Assembly: GCF_900104265.1 (NCBI RefSeq) | Contig: NZ_FNJJ01000002.1 | Coordinates: 297,370-361,369 of the forward strand | From: Ectopseudomonas guguanensis | GTDB taxonomy: Bacteria; Pseudomonadota; Gammaproteobacteria; Pseudomonadales; Pseudomonadaceae | Direction: 5' to 3' | Length of the DNA stretch: 64,000 nucleotides | Shown: piece by piece, positions 20,482 to 28,343 of the stretch | Layout of the letters: every line of letters begins with the position of its first letter | Numbering within the stretch: position 1 is the first letter of the stretch | Position numbers and translations under genes: made by a program | The notes under the pieces: generated by a model | Seen by the model: only the letters and a program-made list of their open reading frames with translations | What the model was told of the DNA's origin: nothing | Databases searched by the model: none

Positions 20482-20643
20482 GGAGAACCCTCCCAGAAGT
20501 TGGCCCTAGTTAGCCTAGTTGAAGCTGGGCAGCTCGTGCGGGCCGTCGCCCCCAGCCAACGAGCCGAAACATGCATGGCCGCAGCGGCAGCGTTGCCACG
20601 AAGCCGAGCCGAATCAATTGGCACCTTAATAAAGAACACATAT

Positions 20644-20662
20644 ACAAATAAAAAACATTATC
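20644..20662 (+). promoter_or_regulatory. candidate Fur box upstream of the TonB receptor
   Basis: ACAAATAAAAAACATTATC matches the 19-bp Fur consensus GATAATGATAATCATTATC at 13 positions, with the right half (CATTATC) perfect. It lies 43 bases before the GTG start in the only AT-rich stretch for many kilobases (about 20625-20675), which also supplies -10-like sequences. Confidence 0.5.
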
Positions 20663-20705
20663 AAATACAATTCGCCACCATCCGAACCAACCCAAGTGGT
20701 GCCCC

Positions 20706-22868
20706 GTGTCCGTTTCGCGTCCGTACCCGCTGCCTCTGTCCCTGCTCACTGCCAGCCTGCTCCTGGCTAGCCTGCCAAGCCACGCTACCGAGACGGTGGC
20801 GGTCCTGCCCCATACCGAGGTGGACGCCAGTTTGCTGGCTCTCAGGGAGCGTCGCGAATCGATCAACCCGAAGCAGGTGATCGATGGCAAAGAACTGCGC
20901 CGCTACGGCAACGGCAGCCTCGGTGACGCCCTGCGACGCATGCCTGGCATGCACTTCGGCGGCCCGCCCGGGGAAAACAAGGATCTGCGCCTGCGCGGAT
21001 TGGACAAGGAGTACTCGCAGGTGCTGGTCGACGGTCGCCGCCTGCCCGACAGCGGTGAGAAGCGCGAGCTGCAGCTGGACCAGATCCCCATGGCCATGGT
21101 CGACCGCGTCGAGCTGATCCGCTCGCCTTCGGCCGAGATGGATGCCCAGGGCATCGCCGGCACGCTCAACATCGTGCTCAAGAAGCGCAGTGCCGATACC
21201 CGCCAGCTGATCCTCGGCGCGGCCAGCGGCGACCAGCGTCCCATGGACGGCAGCGCCCAGTTCATCTGGGGCCAGGCCGACCTGCAGCAGCAATGGCTGA
21301 TCGGCGGCGGACGCCAGTCGCGCACCATCGTCAAGGGCAAGGACAAGATCACCAGCAACCCCGCCGGGGTGCAGACCGCCGGCGAGCAGGAGCACGAGAC
21401 CAAGCGCTTCTTCGAGAACTACCTGACTCCGCACTGGGGCTGGCAGGGTGAGAACGGCGACCACCTCAGCCTGGACCTGCTGCTGCTCGACAGCGAGATG
21501 CACAAGGACAAGGACAAGTACAAGTTCAAGGCCCCCGGCGTCGCCAACGGCAGCGAGTTCGAGAAGGAGAAGATGGACAGCCGCAACCTCGGTCTGGCGC
21601 TGGCCTGGGAACATCCGCTGGGCGAACGCACTCAGCTCGACAGTCATTTCAGCGTGCGCGACCTGGACGACCACAAGCGCAAGAGCAAGCTGAGCTACAA
21701 GGCCAACGGCGCCTTCGACAAGCTGGAAACCGAGGACGAGCAGAAGACCGACCGCGAATGGCAGCTAGGCCAGAGCGTCAGCCACTGGCTGGGCGAGGAG
21801 CATGAACTGCTCGGCGGCTACGACCTGGGCCTGAAGAAACGCGAGAAGAGCAAGAGCAAGCTGAGCAATGGCGTCTCCAGCAGCGAGGCCAAGGACCGCT
21901 ACCAGCTGGAAGAGAAGCGCGTCGACCTGTATCTGGTGGACACCTGGAAACTGGCCGAGAACCACCGCCTCAAGCCGGGCCTGCGCTGGGAAGCGGCCGA
22001 GCTCGATAGCGAGATTCCCGGCAGCGACGCCGACAGCCGCGAGGCCCATTTCGCCCCGTCGCTGCACTACCGCTGGGACCTCGCCAGCGACTGGGCGCTG
22101 CGCAGCAGCGTGGCGCGTACCGTGCGCCGGCCCAAGTTCGACGACATCATCCCCAGCACGCAGAGCAAGAGCGGCACCCTTTCCGACCCCAACCAGATCG
22201 GCAACCCGGATCTGGAGCCGGAAGAATCGCTCGGCTACGACTTCGGCCTGGAGCATTACTTCGCCGAACAGCGCGGCCTGGTCGGGCTCAACCTGTTCCG
22301 CCGCGACATCAAGAACCTGATGGAGAGCGTGATCTTCGAGGACGCCAGCGACGGCCAGTACTACAGCCAGACGCAGAACACCGGCGACGGTAAGCTGTGG
22401 GGCGCAGAGCTGGAGTTCAACAGCGAACTGGGCTGGCTGGGCCTGCACGGCCTGCGCCTGAACGCCGGCTACAGCTGGCTGGACTCGGAGGTCAAGGACA
22501 CCAGCACCGGCAAGAAGCGCCGTTTCAAGCAGCAGCCCGGCTACCTGGCCAACGTCGGCCTGGAATACCTGTTGCCCGGCACGCCGCTGACCGTCGGCGG
22601 CAGCTGGAACAAGTCCGGCGCCTACGAGGACGAGCTCGGTGGCAGCAACGACAGCACCGCAATGGACGCCATCGAGTACATCGACCTGTTCGTCAATGCC
22701 GAGCTGAGCGATTCGACCACCCTGCGCCTGGCAGCAGAGAACATCGGTCGCGCGCAGAAGGACCAGCAGAAACTGTCCTACAACGCCAACGGCACCCTGA
22801 AAAACCGTGAAGACACCCGCGAATATTCCGAACCGCTGTATAGCATGAGCGTGGAATTCCGCTGGTAA
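20706..22868 (+). CDS. TonB-dependent outer-membrane receptor
   Basis: A 720-residue receptor that would import a metal chelate or other scarce ligand using TonB energy. A signal peptide (SLLTASLLLASLPSHA) precedes the mature N-terminus. The plug domain (about residues 55-160) shows LGDALRRMPGMHFGG, LRLRGLDKEYSQVLVDGRRL and VDRVELIRSPSAEMDAQGIAGTLNIV. The long charged extracellular loops of the barrel are rich in Lys and Glu, and the protein ends SMSVEFRW with the aromatic terminus barrel assembly needs. The start is GTG 20706 with a weak ribosome site. A candidate Fur box lies upstream. It heads a four-gene set with membrane redox proteins. Ligand unknown. Confidence 0.92.
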   Translation: MSVSRPYPLPLSLLTASLLLASLPSHATETVAVLPHTEVDASLLALRERRESINPKQVIDGKELRRYGNGSLGDALRRMPGMHFGGPPGENKDLRLRGLDKEYSQVLVDGRRLPDSGEKRELQLDQIPMAMVDRVELIRSPSAEMDAQGIAGTLNIVLKKRSADTRQLILGAASGDQRPMDGSAQFIWGQADLQQQWLIGGGRQSRTIVKGKDKITSNPAGVQTAGEQEHETKRFFENYLTPHWGWQGENGDHLSLDLLLLDSEMHKDKDKYKFKAPGVANGSEFEKEKMDSRNLGLALAWEHPLGERTQLDSHFSVRDLDDHKRKSKLSYKANGAFDKLETEDEQKTDREWQLGQSVSHWLGEEHELLGGYDLGLKKREKSKSKLSNGVSSSEAKDRYQLEEKRVDLYLVDTWKLAENHRLKPGLRWEAAELDSEIPGSDADSREAHFAPSLHYRWDLASDWALRSSVARTVRRPKFDDIIPSTQSKSGTLSDPNQIGNPDLEPEESLGYDFGLEHYFAEQRGLVGLNLFRRDIKNLMESVIFEDASDGQYYSQTQNTGDGKLWGAELEFNSELGWLGLHGLRLNAGYSWLDSEVKDTSTGKKRRFKQQPGYLANVGLEYLLPGTPLTVGGSWNKSGAYEDELGGSNDSTAMDAIEYIDLFVNAELSDSTTLRLAAENIGRAQKDQQKLSYNANGTLKNREDTREYSEPLYSMSVEFRW

Positions 22869-22903
22869 CAACAAGCGCAACGCGCAGCCTGAAGGAGCAC
22901 AAC

Positions 22904-23581
22904 ATGTCGAGTCGCCGCATCCACCTGTGGTCCGGGGTCATCCTGGCCATCCCCATGTTCATCGTCGGCATCACCGCGGTGTTCATCGCCCACGACAAGT
23001 CTCTGGGCCTCAAGGACCTGCCGCTGAGCTGGCTGCCGATGAGCTACGAGAAGGAGAACGAACTGCGCAGCGCCGCCCAGACCGGCGACGGCCAGCTGTG
23101 GTTCGGCAGCAAGTACGGGGTGTTCCGGCAGGGTGCCGACGGCCAGCTGCAACAGCGCAGCGAGGTCGAGGTACGCCAGTTGCTCGGCGAGCAAGAGCAG
23201 CTGTGGGTGGCGAGCAAGGAAGGCCTGTACCTGATCGACGGCGAGCGCATGGAAAAGCGCCTGGACGCCGAAGTGCACGGCATCACCCGCCTGCAGGACG
23301 GCCAGTTGCTGGCCAGCGTCAAGGACGAGGGCGCCCTGCTCAGCCGCGATGGCCTCGACTGGCAACCGTCGCCGCTCAACGCCGCACTGGCCAGTGTGCA
23401 GAGCGCCTCGCCCAAGCCCTACACGTTCGGTAAGCTGGTGATGGACCTGCACACCGGCAAGGCCTTCTTCGGCAAGTCCGGCGAATGGATCTGGATCGAC
23501 GTGCTGGGCATCACCCTGGCCCTGCTGGGCCTGACCGGCGTCTGGATCTGGTGGCAATCGCGGCGCCGCGCTGCGCTCTGA
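22904..23581 (+). CDS. two-helix membrane protein, PepSY-associated type, with propeller-like periplasmic part
   Basis: A 225-residue inner-membrane protein. Helix 1 (about residues 7-27, LWSGVILAIPMFIVGITAVF) and helix 2 (about 198-216, GITLALLGLTGVWIWWQS) are the two ends of PepSY-TM proteins, which occur with iron reductases. The classical PepSY domain is not evident. Instead the loop carries three short repeats resembling propeller blades: DGQLWFGSKYGVFRQG, EQLWVASKEGLYLIDG and DGQLLASVKDEGALLSRDG. It lies 35 bases after the receptor and one base before the reductase, so it is firmly in the operon. Role inferred: membrane platform or partner for the reductase. Confidence 0.78.
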   Translation: MSSRRIHLWSGVILAIPMFIVGITAVFIAHDKSLGLKDLPLSWLPMSYEKENELRSAAQTGDGQLWFGSKYGVFRQGADGQLQQRSEVEVRQLLGEQEQLWVASKEGLYLIDGERMEKRLDAEVHGITRLQDGQLLASVKDEGALLSRDGLDWQPSPLNAALASVQSASPKPYTFGKLVMDLHTGKAFFGKSGEWIWIDVLGITLALLGLTGVWIWWQSRRRAAL

Positions 23582-23582
23582 A

Positions 23583-24674
23583 ATGCTCCTCATCGCCGCC
23601 ACGCTGATCGCCCTGAGCCTGCTCGGGGCGATCCTGCTGCTGGGCTTCAGCCTGCACGGCGTCTGGCTGGCCTGGCAGGGCAAGCGTCGCCGCCAGGGCT
23701 TCGCCTTGCGCGTGCGCGCCTGCCAGTGGCTGAGCGACGACCTGCTGCACCTGGAACTGGCCAGCCCCTGGCGCCTGCCGTTGCCGCGCTTCGCCGCTGG
23801 CCAGTTCCTCACCCTGCTGGCCCAACCCGAGGGCGAGCGGCCGCTGCGCCGCTGCTACTCGCTGGCGGCCTGGCAGGCGCGGCCCTGGCATTACCAGCTG
23901 TGCATCAAGCGCGAGCCGGACGGGCGCATGAGCAACTGGCTAGCCGAGCAGGTGCGCCCAGGCCTGCGTCTGCAGGTGCTGGCGCCGGCCGGTCACTTCC
24001 ACCTGCAAGACGGCCATGGCCCCGAGTTGCTGCTGATCGCCGGCGGCGTCGGCATCACGCCCATGCGCGCCATGCTCCAGGCCTGGGCCGAGCGCCCGCT
24101 GGGCCGGCACGTGACGCTGATCTACGCCGGCCGCGACCGCGCCGCCCTGGCCTATCACCAGGAGTTCGTCGAGCTGGCCGCGCAGCGTGCGGACTTTCGC
24201 TACTGCCCGGCCCTGAGCCGCGACCCGCATGCGCCGCCGGACTGGCAGGGGCGCCTGGATGCCGCGCGTCTGGCCGCCGTGCTGACAGGCGACTGCGACG
24301 TCTTCCTGTGCGCCGGCCAGGCGCTGCTGGAGCACAGCCTGGCCCTGCTGCGCGACGCCGGGGTGGCCGAGTCGCGCCTGCACTGGGAGGCCTTCGGCGC
24401 CCAGGCGCTCGGCGCCGGCAGCGGCACCTTCGCCCTCCACTGGCAGGACGAAGCCCTGCAGTACACCGGCCAGCCCAGCCTACTGCATGCCCTCCACGAG
24501 CAGGGCGTCGAGTTGCCGGCCGACTGCTGGGGTGGCCATTGCGGCAGTTGCCGCGTCCGCTGCAGCGGCGAGGTGGAGTGGCGCCAGCCTCCCGCCGGCG
24601 TGCTGCCCGCCGGCCAGATCCTGGCCTGCTGCTGCATCCCGCGCGCGGCCGTGCAGCTGGCGCCCGTCGATTGA
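23583..24674 (+). CDS. membrane-anchored ferredoxin-reductase-like protein with C-terminal [2Fe-2S] domain
   Basis: A 363-residue redox protein built as an N-terminal membrane helix (about 1-28), an FAD-binding barrel with the RCYS motif near residue 90, an NAD(P)-binding domain with GGVGITPM near 153-160, and a plant-type [2Fe-2S] domain with C315, C320 and C323 (C-x4-C-x2-C) plus a distal cysteine in ILACCC (349-351). The order matches the hybrid reductases that carry electrons from NAD(P)H through flavin to an iron-sulfur centre. Its operon position suggests electron delivery for reduction of an imported metal chelate. The cytosolic or periplasmic side of the soluble part is not certain. 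Confidence 0.87.
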   Translation: MLLIAATLIALSLLGAILLLGFSLHGVWLAWQGKRRRQGFALRVRACQWLSDDLLHLELASPWRLPLPRFAAGQFLTLLAQPEGERPLRRCYSLAAWQARPWHYQLCIKREPDGRMSNWLAEQVRPGLRLQVLAPAGHFHLQDGHGPELLLIAGGVGITPMRAMLQAWAERPLGRHVTLIYAGRDRAALAYHQEFVELAAQRADFRYCPALSRDPHAPPDWQGRLDAARLAAVLTGDCDVFLCAGQALLEHSLALLRDAGVAESRLHWEAFGAQALGAGSGTFALHWQDEALQYTGQPSLLHALHEQGVELPADCWGGHCGSCRVRCSGEVEWRQPPAGVLPAGQILACCCIPRAAVQLAPVD

Positions 24675-24779
24675 GCCTCGATTGAAAAGTGCCGCAGCGA
24701 TCATAGACACAAGCCATTGGTCGAGCGGCGCCGGCTACCGTAAAACACCGCCAGTTTTTACCCATCACAAGGAAGCCCC

Positions 24780-25241
24780 ATGCGCCCATTGCTGCTCGCC
24801 AGCCTCGCCCTGCTGGCCCTGCCTGGCCACGCCGAAGTCACCTACAGCGAGGATATCCGCCCACTCTGGCAGCAGCGCTGCAGCACCTGCCACGGCGCCG
24901 CCTCGCCTTACTGGGGCGAATGGCAAAAGGACAAGGACAGCCACAAGAAGCGCCAGATTGGCCCGCGCATGGACAGCTATGCCGAACTGCTGCACTTCGT
25001 CGGCTGGCCGCAGACCGGCGCGCTGATGCGTCAGCTGGACGACGGCACACGCAATGGCAAGGGCAAACCCGGTGGCATGTACCAGCACCTCGGCGCCAGC
25101 GAAGCCGAGCGCCAGGCCAACCTGGCCATCTTTCGCGCCTGGGTCGGCGAAGAGGCCTGGAACGGCAAGCACTGGCAGGACAAGAAAGACCAAGCCGGGA
25201 TCACCAAGGCCGAGCTGGAACGCCTGCGCCTGGCCTACTGA
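24780..25241 (+). CDS. small periplasmic c-type cytochrome
   Basis: A 153-residue exported protein with signal peptide MRPLLLASLALLALPGHA and one haem-binding motif C34-x2-C37-H38 (CSTCHG). The sentence around it (YSEDIRPLWQQRCSTCHG) is typical of monohaem cytochromes. The rest is rich in Trp, Lys and Asp; candidate axial methionines lie in GPRMDSY, GALMRQL and GGMYQHL. It is 105 bases after the reductase and may have its own promoter or share the operon. Inferred role: periplasmic electron carrier of the receptor-reductase cassette. Confidence 0.85.
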   Translation: MRPLLLASLALLALPGHAEVTYSEDIRPLWQQRCSTCHGAASPYWGEWQKDKDSHKKRQIGPRMDSYAELLHFVGWPQTGALMRQLDDGTRNGKGKPGGMYQHLGASEAERQANLAIFRAWVGEEAWNGKHWQDKKDQAGITKAELERLRLAY

Positions 25242-25341
25242 GCGTGAACGGGGCGCATGGACACGAATTGTTGCAGCTTGAAACACGCCCATTGCGCCCT
25301 TTCCGCTAGATTAGTCGGCCCTTGGTCACCTATACCCCTAC

Positions 25342-26367
25342 ATGACACTCCTGATAGCGTTCGCTGTCCTCTCCATCCTGGTTTCGTTCCTCTGCTCCAT
25401 CCTCGAAGCCGCCCTGCTCTCCCTCACGCCCAGTTACATCGCTCAGCAGAAGGTCGAAAAGCCTCAGCTGTACGAAAGGCTGAAAGAGCTCAAAGACAAG
25501 ATCGACCAGCCGCTGGCGGCCATCCTGACCCTCAACACCGTGGCCCATACCGTGGGTGCCACCGGTGTCGGTGCGCAGGTGACGATCGTCTTCGGCGACG
25601 GTTATCTGGGCGTTGCCTCGGCGGTCATGACCCTGCTGATCCTGGTGCTGTCGGAGATCCTGCCAAAGACCATCGGTGCCCGTTACTGGCGTGCCCTGGC
25701 GCCCTTCCTGCCGAGCTTGCTGCGGGCGATGATCCTGCTGCTCAAGCCGTTCATCGTACTCTCGGACATGATCATGCGCCTGTTCGGCGGCAAGGAGCCG
25801 GAGCACGACATTCGCCAGGAAATCAAGGCGCTGACCCTGCTCGGCCGCGAGGTAGGCAAGCTCGACGAAGACGAGCATCGGGTGATCAGCAATATCCTCG
25901 ACCTGCACGAGATCCGTCTGCGCGACATCATGACGCCGCGCATCGTCTGCGAATCGGCCGCACCGGATGAATCCATTGCCGCGTTCAAGGCCCGTGCCCG
26001 GGAAAGCCAGTTCTCCCGCTATCCGGTGATCGGTGAAGACGAATCGCCGCTCGGCGTGGTGTTTCGCTACGACGCGCTGGCGGCCGAGAACGATGGCGAA
26101 CCGATCACCCGGATCATGAAGCCGCTCAAGGTCGTGCCGGAAAGCATGAACGTGGAAAACCTGATGACCCTGCTGATGCAGGAGCGTCAGCACATGTGTC
26201 TGGTATACGACGAGTTCGGCAGTTGGCGCGGCCTGGTGACGCTGGAAGACATCATGGAAACCATCATCGGCAAGCCGATCCTCGACGAGACCGACGATAT
26301 CCCCAACATGCGCCGCTTCGCCAAGCGCCGCTGGGAGCATCGGATCAAGGCCATCCGCGAAGACTGA
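25342..26367 (+). CDS. CNNM/CorC-type membrane protein with CBS pair
   Basis: A 341-residue protein with an N-terminal DUF21/CNNM membrane domain of three to four helices (about 1-150; LVSFLCSILEAALLSL, SEILPKTIGARY) followed by two CBS domains (about 190-320). The CBS pair shows MTPRIVCESAAPDES, FSRYPVIGEDES and CLVYDEFGSWRGLVTLEDI. Such proteins take part in magnesium or cobalt transport or its control; nucleotide binding by CBS is typical. The C-terminal CorC_HlyC domain is absent, as in the shorter members. Its TGA is immediately followed by the convergent fpr stop, with no bases between. Confidence 0.88.
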   Translation: MTLLIAFAVLSILVSFLCSILEAALLSLTPSYIAQQKVEKPQLYERLKELKDKIDQPLAAILTLNTVAHTVGATGVGAQVTIVFGDGYLGVASAVMTLLILVLSEILPKTIGARYWRALAPFLPSLLRAMILLLKPFIVLSDMIMRLFGGKEPEHDIRQEIKALTLLGREVGKLDEDEHRVISNILDLHEIRLRDIMTPRIVCESAAPDESIAAFKARARESQFSRYPVIGEDESPLGVVFRYDALAAENDGEPITRIMKPLKVVPESMNVENLMTLLMQERQHMCLVYDEFGSWRGLVTLEDIMETIIGKPILDETDDIPNMRRFAKRRWEHRIKAIRED

Positions 26368-27144
26368 TCACCAGTAGTTCTCCACCGCCACCTGCCCTGG
26401 TCGCCTGCTCAGGCTCAGATTCAGGCCGCGTGCCTTCAGGCGCTGGCGCAGGTCGTCGATCATCTGCGGGTTGCCGCAGATCATCACCCGCGAGTGCTCG
26501 GGCGTCAGCTCGAGGCCGGCAGCGCGCTCCAGCTCGCCGCTGTCGAGCAGTTCGGTGATGCGTGTGCCCAGGCAGCCCGGCACCTGCTCGCGGGTCACCA
26601 CCGGCAGGTAGGTGAGTTTGTGAACGAACTCGGCCAGGTGCTCCATCTCGCTCAAGCCCTCGATCATCGCCTGGTAGGCCAGCTCGGCGCGGCTGCGCGC
26701 GCTGTAGACCAGATTGATGCGCTCGAAGCGCTGCCACACCTCGAAATCCTGCAGGATCGACAAAAACGGCGCGATGCCGGTGCCACTGCCCAGCAGCCAC
26801 AGGTCGCGGCCATCGATGAAACGATCAAGGGTCAGATAGCCCAGCGCGGTCTTGTCCACCAGCAGTTCGTCGCCCACCTGCAAACGGCTCAGCTCGCTGG
26901 TGAACTCACCGCCCGGCACCACGATGGAGAAGAACTCGAGAAACTCGTCGTGCGGCGCCGAGACCATCGAATAGGCGCGCCAGACCACCGAGCCGTCCGC
27001 CTTGCGCACGCCGAGTCGGGCGAACTGGCCGGCGCGAAAGCGAAAGCCGGGATCGCGCGTACAGCGCAGGCTGAACAGACTGGGCGACCAGACCTGGATA
27101 GCGGTCAGCGTCTGACGGGTGAACTTGTCCTCGCTGGCAGTCAT
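26368..27144 (-). CDS. fpr: ferredoxin--NADP reductase
   Basis: A 258-residue flavoprotein, the exact length I recall for Pseudomonas Fpr, which moves electrons between NADPH and ferredoxin or flavodoxin. It matters in oxidative stress and in bacterioferritin iron release. Motifs are RAYSMVSA (FAD), GSGTGIAPFLS (NADP) and the C-terminal VENYW. The start is ATG 27144 (MTASEDKFTRQTLTAI); an in-frame extension upstream is ignored. It is divergent from rlmG. Confidence 0.95.
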   Translation of the reverse strand: MTASEDKFTRQTLTAIQVWSPSLFSLRCTRDPGFRFRAGQFARLGVRKADGSVVWRAYSMVSAPHDEFLEFFSIVVPGGEFTSELSRLQVGDELLVDKTALGYLTLDRFIDGRDLWLLGSGTGIAPFLSILQDFEVWQRFERINLVYSARSRAELAYQAMIEGLSEMEHLAEFVHKLTYLPVVTREQVPGCLGTRITELLDSGELERAAGLELTPEHSRVMICGNPQMIDDLRQRLKARGLNLSLSRRPGQVAVENYW

Positions 27145-27213
27145 AATCGTCCCCTTGTCCGAATCCGCTGTCAGTGTCGCGCATTGCGCGACCGGCAAAC
27201 ACCGATGGTTTCC

Positions 27214-28338
27214 ATGCCTATTTTCACCACCCCCTTTGCCAGCCTCGAGCTGCTGCGCCAGCCGCACCAGCCGAACGAGCCCCTACAGGCCTTCGACGCC
27301 GCGGACGAATACCTGCTCAATCATTTGCACGCACAGGGTCTGCGCGCGGAGGATTCGCTGCTGCTGCTCAACGACAGCTTCGGCGCCCTCGCCTGTTCGC
27401 TGGCCGGGCGCTGCCGGGTGACCAGCAGCAGCGATTCGCACCTGGGCTTCATCGCCCTGGAGAGCAACCTCGCCGGCAATGGCCTGGATCGCGACGCGGT
27501 GCGCTTCCTGCCGAGTAGCGAGACGCCGCAGGGACCGTTCGACTGGGTGCTGATCCGCGTGCCGAAGACCCTGGCCCTGCTGGAAGAGCAGCTGATCCGT
27601 CTGCACGGCCAGTTGGCGCCGGGAGCGCGGGTGGTGGCGGCCGCCATGGTCAAGCACCTGCCGCGCGCCGCCGGTGACCTGCTGGAAAAATACATCGGCC
27701 CGGTGCAGGCCTCGCTGGCGGTGAAGAAGGCCCGGCTGCTGCTGGCCACGCCGGAGGCGAAAGCCGCGCCGCACTCGCCCTACCCCACGCGCTACCGGCT
27801 GGACAAGCCGGCGCTGGAGCTGATCAACCACGCCAACGTGTTCTGCCGCGACGGTCTGGACATCGGCACCCGCGCCTTCCTGCCACACCTGCCGCGGCAC
27901 CTCGACGCGCGCCGCGTCGCCGACCTGGGGTGCGGCAACGGCGTGCTCGGCATCGCCTATGCCCTGGGCAGTCCGCAGGCGCAACTGACCCTGGTGGACG
28001 AGTCATATATGGCCGTGCAGTCTGCCGCCGAAAACTGGCAGGCCGCCTTGGGCGAACGACCGGCGACCATCCGTGCCGGCGACGGTCTGGCCGAGCAGCC
28101 GGCCGGCTCGCTGGACCTGGTGCTGTGCAATCCGCCGTTTCACCAGCAGCAGGTGGTCGGTGATTTTCTCGCCTGGCGCATGTTCCAGCAGGCCCGCGCG
28201 GCGCTGGTGACCGGCGGCGAACTGTGGATAGTCGGCAACCGCCACCTGGGCTATCACGCCAAGCTGGCGCGCCTGTTCCGCGGTGTCGAGCAGGTGGCGG
28301 CCAATCCCAAGTTCGTGGTGCTCAAGGCGAGCAAGTAG
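27214..28338 (+). CDS. rlmG: 23S rRNA (guanine-N2) methyltransferase RlmG
   Basis: A SAM-dependent enzyme that makes m2G1835 in 23S rRNA. It has 374 residues, as in E. coli (about 378). The N-terminal half is the degenerate methyltransferase repeat (LQAFDAADEYLLNHL, LLLLNDSFGALACSL). The catalytic half has VADLGCGNGVLGIAYAL near residue 240 and the NPPFHQQ active-site loop near 306. I chose ATG 27214; an ATG three codons upstream (27205) is also in frame. It is convergent with the TldE-like gene, five bases apart. Confidence 0.92.
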   Translation: MPIFTTPFASLELLRQPHQPNEPLQAFDAADEYLLNHLHAQGLRAEDSLLLLNDSFGALACSLAGRCRVTSSSDSHLGFIALESNLAGNGLDRDAVRFLPSSETPQGPFDWVLIRVPKTLALLEEQLIRLHGQLAPGARVVAAAMVKHLPRAAGDLLEKYIGPVQASLAVKKARLLLATPEAKAAPHSPYPTRYRLDKPALELINHANVFCRDGLDIGTRAFLPHLPRHLDARRVADLGCGNGVLGIAYALGSPQAQLTLVDESYMAVQSAAENWQAALGERPATIRAGDGLAEQPAGSLDLVLCNPPFHQQQVVGDFLAWRMFQQARAALVTGGELWIVGNRHLGYHAKLARLFRGVEQVAANPKFVVLKASK

Positions 28339-28343
28339 GCCGC

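Noticed and set aside
26494..27213. A much longer N-terminus for RlmG reading through the fpr region
   Set aside because: The extension is antisense to fpr and the RlmG family starts near MPIFTTPFASLELL; normal length is reached from ATG 27214.
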